DNA from: Rhizobium sp. P32RR-XVIII
Lineage (GTDB): Bacteria > Pseudomonadota > Alphaproteobacteria > Rhizobiales > Rhizobiaceae
Direction of reading: 5' to 3'
Assembly (NCBI RefSeq): GCF_012641395.1
Contig: NZ_JABAIH010000001.1
Span: 914,130 to 978,129, forward strand
DNA length: 64,000 bases
Shown here in pieces: positions 1 through 7,918 of this stretch. The first letter of the stretch is position 1; each line of letters starts with the position of its first letter. Below the pieces are notes generated by a model. That model was given only the letters and a program-made list of their open reading frames with translations. It was not told the origin of the DNA and searched no databases. The position numbers were made by a program, and so were the translations under genes.

Positions 1-265
1 CGGTCAGGTAGCCGCCAAGAGCGGCAGAAATCCATTGCACGAGGACCAGCCAGATGGCAGCGGACGTGCCGATCGTCGTCAGCGAACTGCTGTCATTCTC
101 CCAGGGCGAAATCATCGTCAGTCCGAGGCCGGAACCAATCAGCATGAGAACCAGGGTCATGACGGTCGCGGCAAGCGCTCCGGCGATGATTGGTCCCCAG
201 CTGACGGCGGACGATGAGGATTCGAGCGGTATGTCGTTTGTCGTGGTCGTCTCGATTATCGTCAT
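1..265 (-). CDS. Membrane protein, N-terminal part only (cut by window edge)
   Basis: The reverse strand opens with ATG at 265 and stays open to the edge, giving the first 88 residues. After a polar head rich in Thr and Ser comes the segment SWGPIIAGALAATVM, a membrane helix ending in GSGLGLTMISPW, then a short polar loop and a second helix. This SWGxIIAGA start resembles rhizobial membrane proteins often labelled 'PhnA-like'; that label is a database habit and gives no function. The start lies 9 bases after the stop of the 25-residue gene upstream, so the two are probably co-transcribed. The rest of the gene is outside the window. Confidence 0.75.
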   Translation of the reverse strand, partial: MTIIETTTTNDIPLESSSSAVSWGPIIAGALAATVMTLVLMLIGSGLGLTMISPWENDSSSLTTIGTSAAIWLVLVQWISAALGGYLT

Positions 266-274
266 TGCCGCCTC

Positions 275-352
275 TCAATGCCAGAACAGCAGGATTAGCA
301 GAATGAGCGGGATCGGAACGCCCAGCAGCCAAAGCAAAATACCTCTACCCAT
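275..352 (-). CDS. 25-residue single-helix membrane peptide
   Basis: A very short reading frame starts at ATG 352 and encodes MGRGILLWLLG followed by VPIPLILLILLFWH. Nearly the whole peptide is one hydrophobic helix with a charged N-terminus. A good ribosome binding site (GGAGG, about 5 bases before the ATG) supports real translation. It sits just upstream of a membrane protein gene on the same strand, with 9 bases between them. Similar tiny membrane peptides occur in rhizobial genomes. The function is unknown; a role as a small partner of the neighbouring membrane protein is only an inference. Confidence 0.7.
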   Translation of the reverse strand: MGRGILLWLLGVPIPLILLILLFWH

Positions 353-464
353 CGTAACCTCCTTCCGGCACGGCCGGTCTCATTGATTTTTCAACAGCCG
401 GTCCGAAAGCCGGCTGTATTCAAACATCAAAGAGAGGTAATTGTTCCTAAGGAGAGCCGTTCGT

Positions 465-830
465 TCAAAAAGCCTGGTAGTCGGTCACCTCGACATGGGT
501 GACGCGGCCCTCGTGGTCGAAGGTGATTGTTTCCTCGCCTTCGCGGATAAGCGGCTTGCCGCTTCTGCTGTGCGTCGCCCGCACCGACCAGACGGCGCGC
601 CCGGCGTTCGGGCTCACCTTTTCGATCAGCGTATCGACTGCCGTCTGGTCCGGATAATCGTCGAAGTATTTCCGGAACGCGGCCATGATCTGATCGCGTC
701 CGTCAAGATTTCCGACGCCGTTCGACACATAGGTCGCGTCTTGGTCGAAACAGTTCTCGATCGTTTCGAAATCGAGTGCGTTGATCGCGCCGTGAAACAG
801 CTTGATCGCGTCGACCGGATCGAATGCCAT
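465..830 (-). CDS. NTF2-like / SnoaL-like family protein
   Basis: This 121-residue protein begins MAFDPVDAIKLFHGAINA and has the cone-shaped NTF2 fold signature: an N-terminal helical pair, a central NLDGRDQIMAAFRKYF segment and C-terminal beta strands (GEETITFDHEGRVTHVEV). Family members include ketosteroid isomerase-like enzymes and ligand-binding domains; no catalytic assignment is possible here. The ATG at 830 was chosen because it lies 2 bases after the stop of the HAD gene; a longer frame would overlap that gene. It is the last gene of a mutY-HAD-NTF2 operon. Confidence 0.8.
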   Translation of the reverse strand: MAFDPVDAIKLFHGAINALDFETIENCFDQDATYVSNGVGNLDGRDQIMAAFRKYFDDYPDQTAVDTLIEKVSPNAGRAVWSVRATHSRSGKPLIREGEETITFDHEGRVTHVEVTDYQAF

Positions 831-832
831 CG

Positions 833-1453
833 TCAGACGCTTACGCCATAAGTGGCGAGATCGCTGCGCAGTTTTGCAGCGCCGGTGAAGTGGACGGCCT
901 GCCACCCCGCCGCCTTGGCGCCTTCGACATTCGGAAGCGAGTCGTCGATGAAGATCGTCGCCGCCGGCTCTAGGCCGAAACTCTTCGCATGCGTTTCGTA
1001 GATCGCCACATCCGGCTTGATCAGCCGGACATCGCCGGAGACGGTGACACCGCGCGGCTTCGTCAGGAAGGGGAAGCGCACCTGCGCCTCGCGGAAGGTG
1101 TCGGATGCGAAGTTCGTCAGCATCGTCACATCACGGCCCTTTGCAATCAGCCCCTCCATGATCGCGACGCTGTCCTCGTAGGCATGAGGCACCATCTCGT
1201 GCCAGTACTTGCGGAATGCGCGGATGTGCTCTTCCCGCGTCGGGTGGGTTTGGATCAGCAGCGCCTCGGCATCCGCCCAGGTGCGTCCACGGTCCTGCTC
1301 GACGTTCCAGTCGTGGGTGCAGACATTATCAAAGAACCACTTGCGCTCGGTCTCGTCGGGAATGAGACGGCTGAAGGGAATGTTCGGATCGTAATGGATG
1401 AGAACTTTGCCGATATCGAAAACGATGTGATTGATTGATGCAGTCATTGTCAT
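833..1453 (-). CDS. HAD-superfamily hydrolase (YihX/HAD-IA type)
   Basis: This 206-residue soluble protein carries the four HAD motifs: FDIGKV with nucleophile D13, TN at 113-114, K146 in LIKPD, and the acidic pair D170-D171 in FIDDS. The DxGxV form of motif I, which lacks the usual second Asp, is typical of the YihX-like phosphatase group. Members dephosphorylate small metabolites such as sugar phosphates; the substrate here is unknown. The ATG at 1453 overlaps the mutY stop in an ATGA junction, so translation is likely coupled. A second in-frame ATG two codons later is also possible. Confidence 0.88.
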   Translation of the reverse strand: MTMTASINHIVFDIGKVLIHYDPNIPFSRLIPDETERKWFFDNVCTHDWNVEQDRGRTWADAEALLIQTHPTREEHIRAFRKYWHEMVPHAYEDSVAIMEGLIAKGRDVTMLTNFASDTFREAQVRFPFLTKPRGVTVSGDVRLIKPDVAIYETHAKSFGLEPAATIFIDDSLPNVEGAKAAGWQAVHFTGAAKLRSDLATYGVSV

Positions 1454-2544
1454 CTCTTCAGAGTTGTAAACGCGAGAGGAATAGCGGTTGCGATCGCTTT
1501 TTTCATGATGGTCGGCAGCGCCTGGGCTTCAAGATTTGTAACCGGCTCCCACCATCCGTCATCCATCTGAACTCGGGATGGGATCGCCGTTCGATAAATC
1601 GAGAGCCTCAGTTCGAAATGTGTAAAGACATGGCTGACGGTGCCGCATGCCTCCCATTGCGCGGGGAAGGGGGCTGCGTCCGTGGAAGTCTCGCCGTCCG
1701 CCCGCGCCGTCCATGCCGTCGTCGGCACCTCCGTCATGCCGCCGAGGAGCCCGCTTGCGACTCGCCGCCGCAGGAGGATATCGCCTTCCGCCGTGACCGC
1801 GATGAAGGCGGCGCCGCGCCGGATTGGCTTTTCCTTCTTGGCCGCCTTCACCGGAAACTGTTTGGGGTCATGCAGGCGTAGCGCCTCGCACGATCCTCTG
1901 AAGGGACAGAGCGGGCAGGCCGGCCGCTTCGGCGTGCAGATCGTCGCGCCAAGATCCATCATCGCCTGGGCGAAATCGCCCGGGCGATCGGCGGGCGTCA
2001 GCAGCGCCACCTTCTGCTTCATCAGCGGCTTGCCGGCCGGAAGCGGTGTTGCGATCGCGTAGAGCCTGGAAATCACTCGCTCGACATTGCCGTCCATGAC
2101 GGCGGCGCGCCGGTTGAAAGCGATCGCCGCGACCGCCGCTGCGGTATAGTCGCCGATGCCAGGCAGCGACTTCAGGCCGTCCTCCGTATCTGGAAAGGTG
2201 CCGCCGTGATCTCTGGCGACGGCTTCCGCGCATTTCTTGAGATTGCGGGCGCGCGCGTAATAGCCGAGGCCCGCCCAGGCCGCCATGACATCCTCGCTCG
2301 GCGCCGCCGCGAGATCGAGCACAGTCGGCCAGCGCGCAAGGAAATTCGCAAAGTAGGGCTTCACGGCCTGCACGGTCGTCTGCTGCAGCATGACTTCCGA
2401 CAACCAGACGCGATAGGGATCGGCCCGCACGCCGCGCGCCGCCATCGGCGGTGAAACGCGCCAGGGCAGATCACGGTGATGCCGGTCGTACCAGTCAAGC
2501 AGGGGTTGTGCGGTGGGCGCGTCGAGTGTCGTTGAGGTCATCAT
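1450..2544 (-). CDS. mutY: A/G-specific adenine DNA glycosylase
   Basis: This enzyme removes adenine mispaired with 8-oxoguanine, the last guard of the GO base-excision pathway. The 364-residue protein shows the helix-hairpin-helix LPGIG (127-131) followed by catalytic D151 in DGNVERV. The conserved glutamate E50 lies in WLSEVMLQQT. The [4Fe-4S] ligands C203, C210, C213 and C219 have the classic C-x6-C-x2-C-x5-C spacing. The C-terminal third is the NUDIX-like domain that recognises 8-oxoG. It is divergent from a DUF721 gene, with 94 bases between the two starts, and heads an operon with the HAD and NTF2-like genes. Confidence 0.97.
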   Translation of the reverse strand: MMTSTTLDAPTAQPLLDWYDRHHRDLPWRVSPPMAARGVRADPYRVWLSEVMLQQTTVQAVKPYFANFLARWPTVLDLAAAPSEDVMAAWAGLGYYARARNLKKCAEAVARDHGGTFPDTEDGLKSLPGIGDYTAAAVAAIAFNRRAAVMDGNVERVISRLYAIATPLPAGKPLMKQKVALLTPADRPGDFAQAMMDLGATICTPKRPACPLCPFRGSCEALRLHDPKQFPVKAAKKEKPIRRGAAFIAVTAEGDILLRRRVASGLLGGMTEVPTTAWTARADGETSTDAAPFPAQWEACGTVSHVFTHFELRLSIYRTAIPSRVQMDDGWWEPVTNLEAQALPTIMKKAIATAIPLAFTTLKR

Positions 2545-2638
2545 TTGCCGCGGGACGGGGAAGTGCCCTATACTTGGCGGACTAACCGCGGCCGATCAAG
2601 GCGGCGGCGCCGAATGGCGACGGCATCCGAAGGTTTCG

Positions 2639-3127
2639 ATGAGTTATCCACGCAAAGGTGAACAGCAGATCTCCGAACTGACGAACGGACTAATCGATCC
2701 GGTGCTTGCGCGGCGCGCCGGAATCAATACGGCGCTGCTCGGCTCCTGGGATGAAATCGCCGGCGAGGATTTCGCCGATTGCACCCGGCCGGAAAAGATC
2801 GCATGGGCCCGCGGCGGCGAAGACGGCACCTATAAGCCCGGCGTCCTTACGATCGCCTGCGAAGGTGCCCGCGCCCTTTTCCTCACGCATGCGCAGGGCG
2901 AACTGATCCAGCGCATCAACAGCTTCTTCGGCTTCGCCGCAGTTCACCAGATCCGAATCGTGCAGAAACCCGTGTCGCCGGCGCCCAAGCGGTCCCGCAC
3001 GCCGCCGCCTCTGAAGGGCGAAGCAGCCCGCAGGCTCGACGGCATGATGGAGGGCATAACGGACGACAAGCTGCGCGAGGCGGTCAAGCGGTTGGGCACT
3101 GCGGTTCTGGGCAGGAAGGGCAGGTAG
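2639..3127 (+). CDS. DUF721 (DciA-like) protein
   Basis: This 162-residue protein begins MSYPRKGEQQISELTNGLID and contains the DUF721 core (GSWDEIAGEDFADCTRPEKI, then a strand-rich segment ending AQGELIQRIN). DUF721 includes DciA, the ancestral loader of the replicative helicase DnaB, and most alphaproteobacteria lack DnaC. The C-terminal tail is basic and may bind DNA. A longer frame exists upstream, but the ATG at 2639 starts the conserved region. Its place between mutY and dsbA is common in Rhizobiales. The helicase role is known for the family and inferred here. Confidence 0.85.
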   Translation: MSYPRKGEQQISELTNGLIDPVLARRAGINTALLGSWDEIAGEDFADCTRPEKIAWARGGEDGTYKPGVLTIACEGARALFLTHAQGELIQRINSFFGFAAVHQIRIVQKPVSPAPKRSRTPPPLKGEAARRLDGMMEGITDDKLREAVKRLGTAVLGRKGR

Positions 3128-3222
3128 CGCCTTTCCGGTATTGGCGCGGGAATCCTGTCCGCAATTTAATCTGGCTGACCCATCAAGGTCACAATTCTTT
3201 GAAGAAAGTTGGCGAAGCGTGC

Positions 3223-3250
3223 CTTGTTCGCGGCGGCATGCCGTTATATC
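3223..3250 (+). promoter_or_regulatory. Candidate sigma-70 promoter for the dsbA-like gene
   Basis: CTTGTT (3223-3228) and TATATC (3245-3250) are separated by 16 bases and lie 35 bases before the ATG of the DsbA-like gene. The -35 box resembles the rhizobial CTTGAC consensus. This rests on pattern only. Confidence 0.35.
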
Positions 3251-3284
3251 GCACATTCAGCCGCTCTTTTGATTAGGGGAACCC

Positions 3285-3977
3285 ATGCAGATCTCTGAAA
3301 TGCAACTGACGAAACGCCAGCTTCTTTGCGCAATGGCCGCCGCGACTGCGACCTTGGCAGCCTCCGGAGCCGCCGATGCAGCGCCTGAGATTCCGCAGCC
3401 CGATGGCGACGTCGACATGGCGGCAGTGCTCAAGCCCGGTCCCCTGCCGGAAATGGCGCTCGGCAAGGAAGATGCTCCGGTGACCATCGTCGAATACATG
3501 TCGATGACCTGCCCGCACTGCGCGCATTTCCACAACACGACCTTTGACGAGATCAAGAAGAAATACGTCGATACCGGCAAGGCGCGCTTCATCATCCGCG
3601 AGTTTCCGTTCGATCCGGCCGCTGCCGCCGCCTTCATGCTCGCTCGCTGCAATGCCTCAAACGCGGAAGAATTGAGCACGCCGGAGCAGTATTTCCCGAT
3701 GGTCGCCATGCTGTTCAAGCAGCAGGAAACGTGGGCGGCAGCCGAAGATCGCCGTGCGGCACTTCTCCAGATGTCCAAACTCGCTGGATTTACTGAGGAT
3801 AGCTTTACGAAGTGCTTGACGAACCAGAAGCTTCTGGATGAAGTGAATGCCACCCGGGAAAGGGGCGCCAAGGACTTTGGCGTCAACGCCACGCCGACTT
3901 TCCTCATTAACGGGAAGCGCTATTCTGGAGACATGCCGGTTGACACCATGTCGGCCCTCATCGATAGCCTGCTCTGA
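3285..3977 (+). CDS. Periplasmic DsbA-family thiol:disulfide oxidoreductase
   Basis: This 230-residue exported protein has a signal peptide (basic KRQ, a hydrophobic stretch, then AADA near residue 32). A thioredoxin fold follows, with the active site C76-P-H-C79, the same CPHC seen in DsbA. The cis-proline loop NATPTFLING is present near residue 200. Such proteins form or isomerise disulfides in the periplasm; Com1/DsbA-like members are common in rhizobia. A second ATG (MQLTKRQ) five codons in would give a more standard signal peptide. A strong terminator follows, so it is probably a single transcription unit between the DUF721 gene and smc. Confidence 0.9.
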   Translation: MQISEMQLTKRQLLCAMAAATATLAASGAADAAPEIPQPDGDVDMAAVLKPGPLPEMALGKEDAPVTIVEYMSMTCPHCAHFHNTTFDEIKKKYVDTGKARFIIREFPFDPAAAAAFMLARCNASNAEELSTPEQYFPMVAMLFKQQETWAAAEDRRAALLQMSKLAGFTEDSFTKCLTNQKLLDEVNATRERGAKDFGVNATPTFLINGKRYSGDMPVDTMSALIDSLL

Positions 3978-3996
3978 TCCGAACCGTTTGAAGACA

Positions 3997-4033
3997 ACGG
4001 GCGACGGCAATAGCCGTGCGCCCGTTTTTTATT
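3997..4033 (+). terminator. Rho-independent terminator after the dsbA-like gene
   Basis: A GC-rich stem (ACGGGCG-ACGGC paired with GCCGT-GCGCCCGT) with loop AATA is followed by six T bases. It sits 20 bases after the dsbA-like stop and ends about 20 bases before the smc start codon. The smc promoter must therefore be weak, lie within this hairpin region, or depend on read-through. Confidence 0.85.
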
Positions 4034-4055
4034 TTGCGCGTCGCGAGGGCGCGGC

Positions 4056-7000
4056 ATGAAGTTCAACAAGCTCCGCCTTGTCGGCTTCAAGTCCTTCGTC
4101 GAGCCGGCGGAATTCATCATCGAGCGCGGCCTGACCGGTGTCGTCGGGCCGAATGGCTGCGGCAAGTCCAACCTGGTCGAGGCGCTGCGCTGGGTAATGG
4201 GCGAAAATTCGTACAAGAACATGCGCGCCTCCGGCATGGACGACGTGATCTTTTCCGGTTCGGGAAATCGTCCGGCGCGCAATACGGCCGAAGTCGCCCT
4301 CTATCTCGACAATGGCGAGCGTAGGGCTCCTGCCGCCTTCAACGACAGCGACGAAATCCAGGTTACCCGCCGCATCGAGCGCGAGCAGGGCTCGATCTAT
4401 CGCATCAACGGCAAGGAAAGCCGCGCCAAGGACGTGCAGCTTCTTTTCGCCGATGCCTCGACCGGCGCACGTTCGCCCTCGATGGTCGGGCAGGGGCGCA
4501 TCGGCGAGCTGATTTCGGCGAAGCCCCAGGCCCGCCGGCAGTTGCTGGAAGAGGCGGCCGGCATTTCCGGTCTGCATTCCCGCCGCCACGAGGCCGAATT
4601 GCGGCTGCGCGCCGCCGAAGGCAACCTCGAGCGGCTGGATGACGTAACCTCGCAGCTCGAAAGTCAGATCGAGAGCCTGAAGCGGCAAGCGCGCCAGGCG
4701 AGCCGTTTCAAGACGCTGTCTGCCGAAATCCGCGCCCGCGAGGCAACGCTCCTGCATATCCGCTGGGTGCAGGCGAAGGAGGCGGAGGCCGAGGCCGACA
4801 GCGCGCTTAACCAGGCAACGGTCGTCGTTGCCGAAAAGGCCCAAGTTCAGATGGAGGCCGCAAAGGCCCAGGCGGTCGCCAGCCTGAAGCTGCCGGAGCT
4901 TCGCGAGGGCGAAGCGCGCGCGGCGGCGGCCCTTCAGCGCCTGCAGATCGCCAAGACCCAGCTCGAGGACGATGCAAACCGCATTCTCCGGCGCCGCGAC
5001 GAGCTCACTCGCAGGCTGACGCAGCTTGCTGAAGACATCCGCCGCGAGGAGCGGTTGGTGTCCGACAATGCCGCAATCCTTGCGCGGCTCGATGCAGAAG
5101 AGGCCGACATCGTCGAGATCTTGGCAGATTCCGGCCGCCATGCCGATGAGCTGCGAGAGGCCTTCGAAGACGCGGCCGCCAGGCTCGCCGACAGCGAGCG
5201 CGTCTTCGCGGCGCTGACGGCCGAACGCGCCGAAGCCGCCGCCGGGCGCAATCAGCTTGAGCGCGCGATCCGCGATCTGGCCGACCGCAAGATGCGCCTC
5301 GAGCGGCAGATGGACGAAGCGAATCGCGAGCTTTCCGGTGTTGCCGGGAAGATCGCCGCGCTGCCCGATCCTGACGAGAAGCGGGCGATGGTCGAGGCGG
5401 GCGAGGGGGCGGTTGCCGAGGCCGAAGCGGCGATCCAGGCGGTCGAACGGACGCTTGCCGCTGCCCGCGAAGCCGAAGCGCTTGCCCGCGCGCCGGTCGA
5501 TCAGGCCCGCTCGAAGCTCAATGCGCTCGAAACGGAAGCTCGCACGATTTCGAGCATGCTTGCGGCCGGAGCTGCAGCCGGAGAATTCCGGCCGGTTGCC
5601 GATGAGCTCAACGTTGATCGCGGCTTCGAAACGGCTTTGGGTGCAGCCCTCGGCGACGATCTGGAATCGCCGCTCGATTCGAAGGCGCCAGTCCATTGGT
5701 CGCAGAACGGCGACGGTGCGTCCGACGCTGCGCTGCCGCCCGGTGCCGTGCCGCTGGCGAACCATGTCGCCGCCCCGGCGGCCCTGACGCGCAGCCTGAA
5801 GCAGATCGGCCTCGTTGCCGATGCCGACGCGGCGCGGCGGCTGATGAAGGACCTGCAGCCCGGACAGCGGCTGGTGACGAAGGAAGGCGCGGTCTATCGC
5901 TGGGATGGTCATGTGACCGGTGCCGACGCCCCAAGCGCCGCCGCTCTGCGCCTGGCCCAGAGGAATCGGCTCGGCGAGCTGGAGAACGAAGTCTCGCTTG
6001 CCCGCGATGGTCTGGCCGAGGCGGAGGAGCGGCTTCAGTCGGCGGCTGAGGCCATTCGCAGAGAGGAACACAAGCTCATCGAGGTGCGTGACATCAGCCG
6101 CCTTGCGGCCCGGCACCTCGCCGAAGCTCGTGACGCGCTGGCCGCCGCCGAACGCGCCTCCGGCGATCTCATTCGCCGTCGAGACGTGATTGCCGAGGCC
6201 GTCAGCCAGCTCCAGTCACAGCTGGAAGACCTTGCCATTCAGGAAGAGAATGCGCGCATCGAGCTTGAAGACGCGCCTGACCTGACGGCGCTCGATGAGC
6301 GGCTGCGGATCCAGCAGGCTGCAGTCGCGACCGAGCGCGGCCTTACGGCCGAAGCTCGCGCCCGCCATGACAGCCTCAGCCGCGAGAACGAGGCCCGCCA
6401 GCGCCGGATTGTGGCGATCGGCCAGGAACGCGAGACTTGGCGCCATCGCGCCGCGAGCGCCGAGGATCACATCGCGACCCTGCGCGAGCGCGAAGAAGAA
6501 GCTCGCGAAGAAGCCGCCGAACTCGAATTGGCTCCGGATGAATTCGACGACAAGCGCCGTGCGCTGCTGAGCGAGCTGCAGAAGGCCGAGGCCGCACGCC
6601 GCGAGGCCTCCGATCTCCTGGCTGCCGCCGAGCTCGTGCAGCGCGACGCGGATCACAAGGCTGCCATCGCCCTTTCCGAACTTGCCGAAAGCCGCGAGCG
6701 GCGTGGCCGGGCCGAAGAGCGCCTCGTCTCCGCCCGGGAAAAGCGGCAGGAGAGTGAGGGCCGTATTCGCGAGGCGCTGAATGTTCCGCCGCATGAGGCA
6801 TTCCGCCTGACGGGCCTGCAGCCCACGCAGTCAATTCCCGATCCGCGTGAGGTCGAGCGCGAGCTGGAACGCCTGAAGATGGAGCGCGAGCGCCTGGGCG
6901 CAGTCAACCTGCGTGCGGAGGAAGAACAGAAGGAGCTCACCGAAAAGCTTCAGGCCTTGATCAAGGAGCGCGACGACGTCATCGATGCCATCCGCAAGCT

Positions 7001-7520
7001 CCGCGGCGCGATCCAGAGCCTCAATCGCGAGGGCCGCGAGCGTCTGATCGCTGCCTTCGACGTTGTCAACGCCCAGTTCCAGCGCCTCTTTACTCACCTT
7101 TTCGGTGGCGGGACGGCAGAGCTGCAGCTGATCGAATCGGATGATCCTCTGGAAGCTGGGCTCGAAATCCTCGCACGCCCGCCGGGCAAGAAGCCGCAGA
7201 CCATGACGCTTCTCTCTGGGGGCGAGCAGGCACTGACGGCCATGGCCCTGATCTTCGCGGTCTTCCTTACCAATCCGGCGCCGATCTGCGTACTCGACGA
7301 GGTCGACGCTCCCCTCGACGACCACAATGTCGAGCGCTACTGCAATCTGATGGATGAGATGGCCGCGTCGACGGAGACTCGATTCGTGATCATTACTCAT
7401 AATCCGATCACCATGGCTCGCATGGATCGACTTTTTGGTGTAACAATGGCTGAGCAAGGCGTATCGCAGCTTGTTTCTGTGGATTTGCAGACCGCCGAAC
7501 GCCTTCGGGAAACCGGCTGA
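4056..7520 (+). CDS. smc: Chromosome segregation/condensation SMC ATPase
   Basis: This 1154-residue protein is the core of the bacterial SMC-ScpAB condensin, which extrudes and compacts the newly replicated chromosome. The N-terminal ATPase half has Walker A GPNGCGKS (31-38). Two long coiled-coil arms rich in Arg, Glu and Ala flank a hinge at roughly 500-650. The C-terminal half carries the ABC signature LLSGGEQAL near 1052 and Walker B CVLDEVDAPLDD near 1078. Length and layout match full-length alphaproteobacterial SMC. No scpA or scpB is adjacent, so the complex partners are encoded elsewhere. The ATG begins the conserved MKFNKLRLVGFKSF segment. Confidence 0.97.
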   Translation: MKFNKLRLVGFKSFVEPAEFIIERGLTGVVGPNGCGKSNLVEALRWVMGENSYKNMRASGMDDVIFSGSGNRPARNTAEVALYLDNGERRAPAAFNDSDEIQVTRRIEREQGSIYRINGKESRAKDVQLLFADASTGARSPSMVGQGRIGELISAKPQARRQLLEEAAGISGLHSRRHEAELRLRAAEGNLERLDDVTSQLESQIESLKRQARQASRFKTLSAEIRAREATLLHIRWVQAKEAEAEADSALNQATVVVAEKAQVQMEAAKAQAVASLKLPELREGEARAAAALQRLQIAKTQLEDDANRILRRRDELTRRLTQLAEDIRREERLVSDNAAILARLDAEEADIVEILADSGRHADELREAFEDAAARLADSERVFAALTAERAEAAAGRNQLERAIRDLADRKMRLERQMDEANRELSGVAGKIAALPDPDEKRAMVEAGEGAVAEAEAAIQAVERTLAAAREAEALARAPVDQARSKLNALETEARTISSMLAAGAAAGEFRPVADELNVDRGFETALGAALGDDLESPLDSKAPVHWSQNGDGASDAALPPGAVPLANHVAAPAALTRSLKQIGLVADADAARRLMKDLQPGQRLVTKEGAVYRWDGHVTGADAPSAAALRLAQRNRLGELENEVSLARDGLAEAEERLQSAAEAIRREEHKLIEVRDISRLAARHLAEARDALAAAERASGDLIRRRDVIAEAVSQLQSQLEDLAIQEENARIELEDAPDLTALDERLRIQQAAVATERGLTAEARARHDSLSRENEARQRRIVAIGQERETWRHRAASAEDHIATLREREEEAREEAAELELAPDEFDDKRRALLSELQKAEAARREASDLLAAAELVQRDADHKAAIALSELAESRERRGRAEERLVSAREKRQESEGRIREALNVPPHEAFRLTGLQPTQSIPDPREVERELERLKMERERLGAVNLRAEEEQKELTEKLQALIKERDDVIDAIRKLRGAIQSLNREGRERLIAAFDVVNAQFQRLFTHLFGGGTAELQLIESDDPLEAGLEILARPPGKKPQTMTLLSGGEQALTAMALIFAVFLTNPAPICVLDEVDAPLDDHNVERYCNLMDEMAASTETRFVIITHNPITMARMDRLFGVTMAEQGVSQLVSVDLQTAERLRETG

Positions 7521-7918
7521 AAAATAAGGTTTTTTAGAAAACCCCAAAAAAGGTCGCTGCTGCCACCGCGTACTAACCCACTTGGGTGATGCGCTTTTTA
7601 TGAAATTGAATTAGAAGTTGTTTTACAAAGGCGGACCTGAACAGTCCATCGCATGTTGGATCTACCGGGTAGCATACCGGATTAGGGTGATCTGGATTTT
7701 GCCTGGTTTTCGAGACCCCCCGTCCGGGTTCCTGGCTGGACGGAAAAAAGGCTTTGCGGGACCGTTGTTGCCGGTCCCGCAAAGCCCTTTTCTTTTTCTC
7801 CACCACTTTCCTCGAAAATGGCCGCATTTTTGTGCGATGCAACATTTCGCCGTATTTGTCGATTTTCATTTCAGGACCAAGGGAATAAGCTAGGCCTGAT
7901 TTTACGATCGGGGGAAAG
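7521..7918. other. 398-base intergenic region between smc and ppdK
   Basis: No convincing reading frame lies here. Just after smc is a weak AT stem (GGTTTT TTAG AAAACC) whose T-rich flank is on the minus strand. Around 7660-7745 are GC-rich short repeats (ACCGGGTAGCATACCGG and CCGTCCGGG with CTGGACGG) that could fold. These are followed by the strong terminator at 7750. The last 120 bases, AT-rich, probably hold the ppdK promoter. The layout suggests either a long smc 3' end or an independent small RNA ending at the terminator. Confidence 0.5.
7750..7799 (+). terminator. Strong Rho-independent terminator upstream of ppdK
   Basis: A perfect 14-base inverted repeat (GGCTTTGCGGGACC and GGTCCCGCAAAGCC, loop of 9 bases) is followed by CTTTTCTTTTTCT. 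It lies 230 bases past the smc stop, too far to be a tight smc terminator, and 120 bases before ppdK. It may end an untranslated small RNA. Confidence 0.88.

Noticed and set aside
4029..6116. Long open frame on the strand opposite smc (about 695 codons)
   Set aside because: It lies entirely antisense to a well-supported smc gene; its length follows from the high GC bias of the third codon position, and the product has no recognisable domain.
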